Assembly (NCBI GenBank): GCA_017467535.1
Contig: JAFUST010000004.1
Span: 1-42,168, forward strand
DNA length: 42,168 nucleotides
Reading direction: 5' to 3'
Source of the DNA: Prevotella sp.
GTDB lineage: Bacteria > Bacteroidota > Bacteroidia > Bacteroidales > Bacteroidaceae
Below, one piece after another: positions 26,440 to 32,763 of the stretch; within the stretch, counting starts at the first letter, position 1; each line of letters begins with the position of its first letter. Below the pieces are notes generated by a model. That model did not search any database and was not told where the DNA came from. It saw only the letters and a list, made by a program, of their open reading frames with translations. The position numbers and the translations under genes were made by a program.

Positions 26440-27630
26440 ATGAAGATTTTAGTATTGAATTGTGGTTCGTCCTCTATCAAGTACGCACTGTACATCATGG
26501 ACGATAAGAGCGTGATGACCAGTGGTGGTGCTGAGCGCGTAGGTTTGGACGGCGCCTTTGTCAAGGTGAAACTGGCCAATGGCGAGAAGAAACAGATCAT
26601 GCACGACATCCCCGAGCATACCGAGGGCGTGAAGTTCATCTTCTCCCTGCTGACCGACCCCGAGATCGGCGTCATCAAGGACCTAAAGGAGATTGATGCC
26701 GTGGGCCACCGCATGGTGCACGGCGGCGAGAAGTTCAACAAGAGCGTGCTGCTCACCGACGAGGTGCTCGAGGCCTTTGAGGCCGTGAGCGACCTGGCTC
26801 CCCTGCACAACCCTGCCAACCTGAAGGGTGTCAACGCCGTGAAGGAACTGATGCCGGGCCTGCCCCAGGTGGGCGTGTTCGACACTGCCTTCCATCAGAC
26901 CATGCCCGCCAAGGCCTATATGTACGCCATCCCCTACGAACTCTACGAGAAGTATGGCGTGCGCCGCTACGGTTTCCACGGAACCAGCCACCGCTATGTG
27001 TCGGCCCGCGCCCTGGAGTTCCTCGGCATGAAGCCCGAGGGCACGAAGGTCATCACCTGCCACGTGGGTAACGGCGGCTCCATCGCCGCCGTGGTCGACG
27101 GCAAGTGTGTGGACACCTCGATGGGTCTCACCCCGCTGGAGGGTCTCGTCATGGGCACCCGTTCGGGCGACATCGACGGCGGTGCCATCACCTTCATCGA
27201 GAAGAAGTGCGGACTGGATGCCGACGGTATGTCGAACCTGCTGAACAAGAAGAGCGGCGTGGCCGGTATCACCGGCGGTTCGAGCGATATGCGCGACGTG
27301 GAGAATGCCGCCAAGGCCGGCGACGAGCGTGCCAAGTTGGCTCAGGACATGTATTTCTATCGCATCAAGAAGTACATCGGTGCCTATGCTGCCGCTATGG
27401 GTGGCGTAGACGTCATCGTCTTCACCGCCGGTGTGGGCGAGAACCAGATTTCTATGCGCAGCGAGGTCTGCAAGGGGCTGGAGTTCATCGGCGTGAAGTT
27501 CGACGAGCAGAAGAACCAGGTGCGTGGCGAAGAGGCCATCATCTCTGCCGACGACTCGAAGGTGAAGGTTGTGGTCATTCCCACCGACGAGGAACTGATG
27601 ATTGCCACCGACACCATGAATCTGCTGTAA
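26440..27630 (+). CDS. ackA: Acetate kinase
   Basis: A 396-residue ASKHA-fold kinase making acetate + ATP from acetyl-phosphate + ADP, the step after Pta in mixed-acid fermentation. Family motifs are intact: VLNCGSSSIKYAL (phosphate 1), HRMVHGGEKF, GVFDTAFHQTMP, RRYGFHGTSHRYV, CHVGNGGSIAAV, MGTRSGDIDGGA, GGSSDMRDV and FTAGVGENQISMR. Length and start (MKILVLNCGSSS) agree with the family. It begins 17 bases after the right inverted repeat of the cassette and ends before a hairpin terminator at 27658-27682. Confidence 0.96.
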   Translation: MKILVLNCGSSSIKYALYIMDDKSVMTSGGAERVGLDGAFVKVKLANGEKKQIMHDIPEHTEGVKFIFSLLTDPEIGVIKDLKEIDAVGHRMVHGGEKFNKSVLLTDEVLEAFEAVSDLAPLHNPANLKGVNAVKELMPGLPQVGVFDTAFHQTMPAKAYMYAIPYELYEKYGVRRYGFHGTSHRYVSARALEFLGMKPEGTKVITCHVGNGGSIAAVVDGKCVDTSMGLTPLEGLVMGTRSGDIDGGAITFIEKKCGLDADGMSNLLNKKSGVAGITGGSSDMRDVENAAKAGDERAKLAQDMYFYRIKKYIGAYAAAMGGVDVIVFTAGVGENQISMRSEVCKGLEFIGVKFDEQKNQVRGEEAIISADDSKVKVVVIPTDEELMIATDTMNLL

Positions 27631-27657
27631 GCCATACAGAACATTCATCCATGCAAA

Positions 27658-27698
27658 TCGCCGACCCATCACGGGCCGGCGACTTCTTTCATTCTTTT
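27658..27698 (+). terminator. Terminator of pta-ackA
   Basis: TCGCCGACCC-ATCAC-GGGCCGGCGA forms a 10-bp stem with one A/C mismatch, followed by the T-rich stretch CTTCTTTCATTCTTTTT. Confidence 0.75.
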
Positions 27699-27760
27699 TC
27701 GTTTCTGGCCCAGCCTACTCTCACGAGCCGGAAGGACCCAATGTGTCTTAATTAACAATT

Positions 27761-27790
27761 AAAAAAAGCATAACTTTTCTTGCGAAAAGT
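27761..27790 (-). terminator. Terminator of ncRNA copy 1
   Basis: On the minus strand ACTTTTC-GCAA-GAAAAGT forms a 7-bp stem (27773-27790), followed by TATGC and T7 (27761-27767). Confidence 0.75.
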
Positions 27791-28159
27791 CGGCGACAAA
27801 GCGAGGATTCGAACCTCGTATTGCCCACCGTCTGGGCTGCTTTGCGCTCAGGAAAAGGGCATACCGGCCTCCCCCATTACGGGAGAGCCAGATACCCCAA
27901 TTTCCTTTTGCATTTCCTCAAGGCCGCACCCTCGCAGGTACACCTTGACTGTAAATGAAGAGGGATTAATCAACCGCAGGGACATTCGTCCTCTGCGCAG
28001 ATGCCTCATCGCCACAACGTCCGATCATAGTTCAAAGTTGCGAAGTTTGAATACTCAGACAATTGTCGTTTAAGCACATCTCCGAGACCGACCGTACAAA
28101 TGGCCAAAAGTCTCGTTCCATCAAGTAAGATCACCTATTCACACATGAGCAGGCTTTTA
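27761..28159 (-). ncRNA. Structured non-coding RNA of ~400 nt, copy 1 (unrecognised family)
   Basis: No convincing ORF on either strand. The minus strand has a promoter (28166-28196) and ends in an intrinsic terminator (27761-27790), defining a ~399-nt transcript. Read 5' to 3' it has a hairpin GAGACttttGGCCA...CGGTCGGTCTC, then TGTCTGAGTATTCAAACTTC with a TTCAAA/TTTGAA hairpin, then CTATGA-x-CGG, GGTTGAT and AAGGTGTACC. All of these recur in the same order at 37830-38257. The 3' part has a long GC-rich hairpin around GGCTCTCCC/GGGGGAGGCC and a three-way junction with a T-arm-like hairpin CGAGG-TTCGAAT-CCTCG. I cannot fit it to tmRNA, RNase P RNA or SRP RNA. Exact ends are estimates. Confidence 0.6.
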
Positions 28160-28165
28160 CGCTTG

Positions 28166-28196
28166 CAAAGATAAGAAAAATTTCCGAGATACCCAA
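28166..28196 (-). promoter_or_regulatory. Promoter of ncRNA copy 1
   Basis: Minus strand: TTGG (28193-28196), 19 bases, TATCTTTG (28166-28173). Predicted start near 28159. Confidence 0.65.
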
Positions 28197-28240
28197 GTTT
28201 TTATGGAAAAACTTTCTGCCCTGCATCAATTTTCGGGAAT

Positions 28241-28283
28241 GACGTAGAGCCAACCAGCAAACGCAAGTTGGTTGACTCTGTCG
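28241..28283. repeat. Inverted repeat between divergent promoters
   Basis: AGAGCCAACCA and TTGGTTGACTCT pair with one mismatch around a ~11-base loop; GAC/GTC extends it outward. A second pair GGGAAT (28235-28240) and ATTCCC (28310-28315) brackets it. It lies between the ncRNA promoter and the MNT-HEPN promoter, so it could be an operator; this is inference. Confidence 0.5.
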
Positions 28284-28324
28284 TTGTCGCTTGAATCTTA
28301 GTGACAAAAATTCCCCCTCAAAAG

Positions 28325-28356
28325 TTTGCTTTGTTGGGAAATAATTCTTATCTTTG
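28325..28356 (+). promoter_or_regulatory. Promoter of the MNT-HEPN operon
   Basis: TTTG (28325-28328), 20 bases, TATCTTTG (28349-28356): a perfect match to the Bacteroidetes consensus. Predicted start near 28363, leaving a leader of ~17 bases. Confidence 0.75.
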
Positions 28357-28379
28357 CAAACAGATAATGACGCAAGAGG

Positions 28380-28694
28380 ATGAGAAGACCAGAAATTGTG
28401 GACAAGATAAGGCAAGCCATACAGGATTCAGCACCAACAGCCACAACAATTCTTTATGGTTCTGAGGCGCGTGGAGACGCTCGCCCAGACAGCGACATTG
28501 ATTTACTGGTTCTGCTCGAAGGTGACACTCGCAATCTCAAACAGGAGGATGATGTCTCTGGGGCTCTCTATGCTCTCGAACTTTCTACGGGTGTACTCAT
28601 TAGCCCGATGATTATGTTGCGTAAGCAATGGGAGAATCGTCCCTTTATGACTCCCTTCTATATAAACGTAATGAAGGAAGGAATCAAACTATGA
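28380..28694 (+). CDS. MNT-type nucleotidyltransferase, antitoxin of an MNT-HEPN pair
   Basis: A 104-residue minimal nucleotidyltransferase. The catalytic signature is GSEARGDARPDSDIDLLV: G27-S28-x10-D39-x-D41, with the ARGD helix cap typical of MNT proteins. No additional domains. In characterised MNT-HEPN systems (such as HepT/MntA) the MNT protein AMPylates and silences the HEPN RNase; that role is taken from the family. Its TGA overlaps the ATG of the HEPN gene (ATGA), the standard arrangement. Codon use is more AT-rich than in the flanking metabolic genes, consistent with acquisition. Confidence 0.88.
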   Translation: MRRPEIVDKIRQAIQDSAPTATTILYGSEARGDARPDSDIDLLVLLEGDTRNLKQEDDVSGALYALELSTGVLISPMIMLRKQWENRPFMTPFYINVMKEGIKL

Positions 28695-29089
28695 GTGAAA
28701 CATTAGACGAACAGGCTCGCCAAGACTTGGTAATCTATCGATTGAGTCGAGCAGACGAGGCATTGCAGGAGGCAGATTTGATGGCAAGTGAGGCCCATTT
28801 CAATGCTGCCATTAATCGACTGTATTATGCATGTTTCTATGCTGCGAGTGCATTGCTTGTCAGAAATGGCATCAGCGCAGTGAGTCATGCTGGAGTAAAA
28901 ACCATGTTAGGCCTGCATTTTGTCTCCAAAGGCATTCTCTCCTTCGAGCAGGGCAAACTCTTCAGCCGTCTGTTTGAGATTCGTCATAGTGGGGACTATG
29001 ATGATTTTGTCTATTGTGACAAGGAACTATTTGATGAATACTCCCCCAAAGCACGAAGTTTTATTGAGGCTATTAAGGCGCTAATATAG
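28691..29089 (+). CDS. HEPN domain protein, probable RNase toxin
   Basis: A 132-residue all-helical HEPN protein, partner of the MNT gene. Core: FNAAINRLYYACFYAASALLVRNGI (helix with the N-R-x-Y-Y-A-x-F-Y-A motif of this HEPN subgroup), AGVKTMLGLHFVSKG, and RLFEIRHSGDYDDFVYCDKEL, where the R-H-S-G-D-Y stretch holds the probable catalytic Arg/His. HEPN toxins of this kind cleave RNA; the specific target is unknown. The ATG at 28691 overlaps the MNT stop; a longer frame from 28628 would overlap most of the antitoxin end and has no support. A weak AT-rich hairpin follows near 29110-29126. Confidence 0.87.
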   Translation: MSETLDEQARQDLVIYRLSRADEALQEADLMASEAHFNAAINRLYYACFYAASALLVRNGISAVSHAGVKTMLGLHFVSKGILSFEQGKLFSRLFEIRHSGDYDDFVYCDKELFDEYSPKARSFIEAIKALI

Positions 29090-29179
29090 CACCAGCCAAA
29101 GGAGCAAGAGGAAATTACGGTAATTTCTTTCGGTCTCTCAGTGCGGCCCAAAGGCGCTTGCCATTTATTTATTGAAATA

Positions 29180-29211
29180 TTTGGAAGCAAAGAAAATATT
29201 TCGTAAATTTG
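29180..29211 (+). promoter_or_regulatory. Promoter of the ParD/ParE-like pair
   Basis: TTTG (29180-29183), 20 bases, TAAATTTG (29204-29211). The ATG at 29239 follows after ~28 bases. An in-frame TTG at 29209 lies inside the -7 box and is not used. Confidence 0.75.
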
Positions 29212-29238
29212 CACCGAAATTACGAAACAAGAGAACAG

Positions 29239-29508
29239 ATGAACGCAGTATCAATGGACAATCTTTGGAACTACCTCCAAGGACTATCGCTAACCGACAG
29301 CAATCGCAAATGGCTTGCTGCCCGTTTGGTCGAGCCACAGACCAAAAAGACAAGCGCTCCCCCCATGTTACAAACATGGGAAGAGGCCATCAGCGATCTT
29401 GACGAGTCTGAAAAAGAGTTTGAACGGGGAGATGTTCTTTCCGGCGACGAATTTAATGCCCAGTGCCTATCCCTACTTGACAGTTTCACCACATCCTCAT
29501 GCAAATAG
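29239..29508 (+). CDS. Antitoxin-like protein paired with a ParE/RelE toxin
   Basis: An 89-residue acidic protein: MNAVSMDNLWNYLQGLSLTDSNRKWLAARLVEP followed by a linker and an acidic helix (TWEEAISDLDESEKEFERGD). The first part, with its SLTDSNRKWLAARLVE helix, resembles short Bacteroidales antitoxins encoded before ParE/RelE toxins; the C-terminal acidic part would wrap the toxin. I see no clear DNA-binding fold. The stop overlaps the toxin start by 10 bases. Assignment rests on position, size and composition more than on sequence. Confidence 0.7.
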   Translation: MNAVSMDNLWNYLQGLSLTDSNRKWLAARLVEPQTKKTSAPPMLQTWEEAISDLDESEKEFERGDVLSGDEFNAQCLSLLDSFTTSSCK

Positions 29509-29807
29509 AAGTTTCCAAACGCGCCCAGCAACAATGGCTGCGTATTCTTGTCTATTATAATGAAACCGGAGGTGAAAGTGCAGCCGTTAAACTCCACCAG
29601 AAATATCTGCAAAAACAAAAACGTCTACTGAAGTTTCCTGAAAGTGGATTCCCCGAGCCCTTATTGCGTGACAGGAAGTTTCTTTATCGAGCCGTTATCA
29701 TCAACGACTATTACAAAGTAATATACCACATCAAAGGAGACACCATACGTATTTCTGCCTTTTGGGATATGCGTATGCATCCTGACAAACTCCGAAAGTC
29801 AATCTAA
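29499..29807 (+). CDS. ParE/RelE-superfamily toxin
   Basis: A 102-residue basic protein with the ParE/RelE fold pattern: an N-terminal strand EVSKRAQQQWLRILVYYNE, helix pair AAVKLHQKYLQKQKRLLKFPESGFPEP, then strands RKFLYRAVIINDYYKVIYHIKGDTIRISAFWDMRMHPDKL. The FPESGxPEPLL and YRAVIINDYYKVIYHI segments are typical of Bacteroidales members annotated as RelE/ParE toxins. Whether it hits gyrase (ParE) or mRNA (RelE) cannot be told. Translationally coupled to the antitoxin. Confidence 0.82.
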   Translation: MQIEVSKRAQQQWLRILVYYNETGGESAAVKLHQKYLQKQKRLLKFPESGFPEPLLRDRKFLYRAVIINDYYKVIYHIKGDTIRISAFWDMRMHPDKLRKSI

Positions 29808-29877
29808 TTCTATAACAAATTTCCACTTCTCTGCTCGAAGATGTAGTACCGTTATACCGTCAGAGAAAACCTCACAA

Positions 29878-29908
29878 CTATTAACTATTAACTCTTAACT
29901 ATTAACTC
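29878..29908. repeat. 7-bp-period repeat overlapping the traX 3' end
   Basis: CTATTAA, CTATTAA, CTCTTAA, CTATTAA, CTC. Read on the minus strand, part of it encodes the last residues (ELIVKS) and stop codon of the TraX-like protein. Confidence 0.75.
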
Positions 29909-30577
29909 AATCCAAATTAGCAGGAGGTGAAGGGGATAGAAGGCGTAGAAGAGATACTTTGCCCAGGTGCCGCGGATGAAGCCGCGACGACCATCGTAGA
30001 GGGCGATGGGAATGAAGGCGAGACCAGGCACCCACTTCATGGGCAACATACAACCGCCAATGATGGCCTGTAGCAGAAGATGACGATGCAGCACGTATAG
30101 CAGTAGGATAAACGCGAACCCCGACCCGCCATAGTCGGCACGAAACAAAAAGGTAAAGGCAAATAGCCCTAACAAGACTACAGACAGACACCAACGGTTA
30201 CTCCTGAAGCGCTCTATAGCCCACATTCCCAAGAAACCGAAAAACAGTGTGAACATGACATTATGCCCTGCCGGATGCACCAACCGCCAGGGAACCTCTG
30301 ACAGCAGCGCAAAGAGCAGGAGGTTGCGACCATAGGCCCTGCGATTATGCGTATGCCGGAATCCCTCGACGATAAGGAAGGCAAACAACGGAAAAGCCAT
30401 CCGACCAATACAGCGCATCAGGAAGTAGCACGACACCTGCCTGTCGCCCACCACAAACAACGGCTCCATCCATTCCGCCTGACCACGCAACAGGAAGTGT
30501 GCCACGTGGTCAACCAGCATGGTGACCATCGCTATTATCTTCAGCCAACTGCCGCTGAGTATCCTATATTTGTGCAT
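29888..30577 (-). CDS. TraX family membrane protein
   Basis: A 229-residue polytopic membrane protein (about seven to eight hydrophobic segments). TraX-family signatures are GSWLKIIAMVTMLVDHVAHFLL, RCIGRMAFPLFAFLIVEGFRHTHNRRAYGRNLLLFALLSEVPW, VMFTLFFGFLGMWAIER and a C-terminal AKYLFYAFYPLHLLLIW. In F plasmid TraX acetylates pilin; in chromosomes of Bacteroidetes and Firmicutes TraX-like proteins are common without conjugation genes, and an acyltransferase role is inferred only. Upstream ATG 30607 and TTG 30619 are in frame, but a TACTTTGC promoter-like sequence reaches 30617, so ATG 30577 is preferred. The last residues are encoded by a 7-bp repeat array. Confidence 0.82.
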   Translation of the reverse strand: MHKYRILSGSWLKIIAMVTMLVDHVAHFLLRGQAEWMEPLFVVGDRQVSCYFLMRCIGRMAFPLFAFLIVEGFRHTHNRRAYGRNLLLFALLSEVPWRLVHPAGHNVMFTLFFGFLGMWAIERFRSNRWCLSVVLLGLFAFTFLFRADYGGSGFAFILLLYVLHRHLLLQAIIGGCMLPMKWVPGLAFIPIALYDGRRGFIRGTWAKYLFYAFYPLHLLLIWIELIVKS

Positions 30578-30617
30578 CGTCGCAGGTACAGTTTGTTCGA
30601 ACGTCATCTTCAGGTGC

Positions 30618-30696
30618 AAAGTATGCTACTTTAGGCAGTAAAGTATGGCAGTTTACTATAGTAAAGTCCCATCGGAACGACCGCAAAGTAGGCCAC
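30618..30696. repeat. Cluster of AAAGTA/TACTTT palindromes upstream of traX
   Basis: AAAGTA (30618), TACTTT (30627), TAAAGTA (30639), the perfect palindrome TTTACTATAGTAAA (30652-30665), AAAGTA (30685) and ACTTT (30695) all fall within 80 bases. The rest of 30697-30880 shows no gene. Confidence 0.5.
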
Positions 30697-30880
30697 TTTC
30701 CTGCCGTAGGAGGCATCTGGCCGACTCGTAGATGAAGGGATGAATTCTCTCTGCCCTAGAATTTACATTTCATGAGTTTTTGATACTAACCTCACTCACA
30801 GAAAGTCCTTTATAAAAAAGCGCTGCAGAAGAGTTAGTAAGATTCAACGCAGTTCATGAGAACCCCAAATTCCTCCTGAA

Positions 30881-32398
30881 TCACACACCATGATTAATGC
30901 TCGCATATTTTTTGATTATATTGTGCAAGACGAAATTCTGATGCTTGTTCATTTCGCATACATGACCCTCACGTTCTCGAAATTTGAAATTAAACCCTCC
31001 CTTCTCATTCTTATTGCCTATAAGGGAATAGTCGAATAACATTTCCGCTATACCAACAGGATTATAGAACTCTGCATCCTGAAGTTCCTTTATCAATTCA
31101 TCGTAGGAGAATGTCTCACGCTGTCCTCCGTGGCCATAAAGAATCTTAAGAACATCGTCAATTTCCCTGTCACTCAGTTGCGATGATAGTTCGTTTCTTA
31201 TTTCTCCTATCATCTCCTTGGAATACCGTGCAATCAGACGGATTATTTCCTTATGACTAATCGGAAGAGGAATATCCTTACTCCCTATATCATTAAACAA
31301 GAGTACCAGGTCACGTGGTCTATAGAATGTCTGATCAAGTATGTATTTAAAACTAGATTTATGTTCACCCCGTTTAGCCTTTTCCACGAACTCACTCCAC
31401 GGATCAGCCATATCATATTCTATAGACAGGCGCTTGAAGTTGTGCTCTATACGCTTATTGATAAATTGTTTCAACAGTAATTTATCCTCAGAAATGTTTT
31501 CCTGATACCATCTTAGTGTAAAGGCATAACTATCAATCATCTTTGCTGTATCAGCATAGTTCATGATATGCCTGGAAATATCATCGCGAAGCAAAACAAT
31601 AATTCTTGTTGACAGATTATTCCGAGCAAAGACTTCGTTATTATAGTATTTCACCACTCGAAGTAAATCTACAAGCATGTCGTTATTTTCTTTTTTATTC
31701 TTATAGCCGATATCCAGATCATCAATTACCAGAAGATAGTCATTTCCTTCATCTTTATTCATGAGTTGCACCATCGTTTGCTCTAAGTCCGGCAGCATCT
31801 TATAGTATATTGCCTTGCTGCCCTTTTCTTTCACGTCTATGCCAAGTCTAGCGCAGAGTCGCTTCAAGTATTCTATGTTAACACTAAAGCCTTTAGCGGT
31901 CTCATGGTCATAGATTTCATATTTATCTATACCAACAAAACCACGGTTTCGATTGAGGAATTTATTAAGGGTTTTCATTTCATCCCAATGTTGGATATGC
32001 TCATTTTCCGTCATCAGATTAAGAATCTGAGTGAGTACCACCCATTTGAACAATGCACTATGATTTTCAACAGAGTGCTCCTGATAAGAGTTTTGTATAA
32101 GTTTCTCCAGTTCAATTTTGTGATGGCTAACCATTGCTGCGAACTGATTCGGCTGGTCATTTGTTATTGAAATAAGGTATTCGCCAACTGCAGACTTGCC
32201 CATGCCTTTTCGGCCAAGAATGATGAACTTGCCATTGTTAAGATGCCATATTAAATCAGGATAGTCAACGAATACATCATTCAGAAGAATATTCTTATTG
32301 TGAACCTCACCTTCTGCTTCAACAACTCCGATGATAAAACCACGTGTAGTTTTCACTGAAGAGTCATATGCTTTTAAAATGTGACTGAATAAGCCCAT
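30881..32398 (-). CDS. P-loop ATPase, Sll1717-like family
   Basis: A 505-residue AAA/STAND-like ATPase. Walker A is GRKGMGKS (62-69); Walker B is YLLVIDDLD (221-229) with the second acidic residue in place. A probable sensor Arg lies in TRIIVLLRDDISRHIM. The helical C-terminal half (FYRPRDLVLLFNDIG, then a winged-helix-like EIDDVLKILYGHGGQRETFSYDELIKELQDAEFYNPVGIAEMLFDYSLIG) fits proteins named after Sll1717. No membrane segment or nuclease motif. Expression and codon use are AT-rich relative to the core genes. The membrane-protein gene lies upstream in the same direction, 365 bases away; a promoter lies in that gap. Some Sll1717-like ATPases are found in defence-type neighbourhoods; here function is unknown. 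Confidence 0.68.
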   Translation of the reverse strand: MGLFSHILKAYDSSVKTTRGFIIGVVEAEGEVHNKNILLNDVFVDYPDLIWHLNNGKFIILGRKGMGKSAVGEYLISITNDQPNQFAAMVSHHKIELEKLIQNSYQEHSVENHSALFKWVVLTQILNLMTENEHIQHWDEMKTLNKFLNRNRGFVGIDKYEIYDHETAKGFSVNIEYLKRLCARLGIDVKEKGSKAIYYKMLPDLEQTMVQLMNKDEGNDYLLVIDDLDIGYKNKKENNDMLVDLLRVVKYYNNEVFARNNLSTRIIVLLRDDISRHIMNYADTAKMIDSYAFTLRWYQENISEDKLLLKQFINKRIEHNFKRLSIEYDMADPWSEFVEKAKRGEHKSSFKYILDQTFYRPRDLVLLFNDIGSKDIPLPISHKEIIRLIARYSKEMIGEIRNELSSQLSDREIDDVLKILYGHGGQRETFSYDELIKELQDAEFYNPVGIAEMLFDYSLIGNKNEKGGFNFKFREREGHVCEMNKHQNFVLHNIIKKYASINHGV

Positions 32399-32632
32399 AT
32401 GTTACGATTAAGATTACATTTTTTTCTCTTCCAATACGCTATATAATAAGAATATACACGCATCAAAATAAGGACATTCCAATTACGGAACATCCTTCAT
32501 AAAGCATAGTGCTAATTAATAACTTTGTTTGATTTGTCGCAGATGGACAGATGCTACTATCGTCACATCTATTCAAAAGTCGATTTCTTGTACTTTCATA
32601 ATTGCGTTGAGGCTTAAATTTGTTAATAGGCG

Positions 32633-32664
32633 CAAAGTTAATGATTTTTCCCCAACTTTGCAAG
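32633..32664 (-). promoter_or_regulatory. Promoter-like site for the P-loop ATPase
   Basis: Minus strand: CTTG (32661-32664), 20 bases, TAACTTTG (32633-32640); ~230-base leader to the ATPase start. The gap 32399-32763 otherwise holds AT-rich DNA. Short frames in it on both strands look random. Confidence 0.5.
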
Positions 32665-32763
32665 AGAATGGGGAGATTTTTCATGTTCTTTATTTCTCTT
32701 TTTATTGTTTCTTGCATTTTTTTGTTTATAATAGTATCAAATATAAAGTCCACATGACATTTA

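Noticed and set aside
27801-27820. tRNA gene suggested by the T-arm-like TTCGAAT hairpin
   Set aside because: No acceptor stem of seven pairs, no D- or anticodon arm, and no CCA; it is an internal hairpin of the larger RNA.
27761-28159. tmRNA (SsrA)
   Set aside because: Size fits, but there is no tRNA-like 5' end, no CCA end and no tag reading frame of the ...YALAA type found in Bacteroidetes.
27761-28159. RNase P RNA
   Set aside because: The conserved GAGGAAAGTCC and ACAGAA blocks are missing; GAGGAAATGC is only a partial resemblance.
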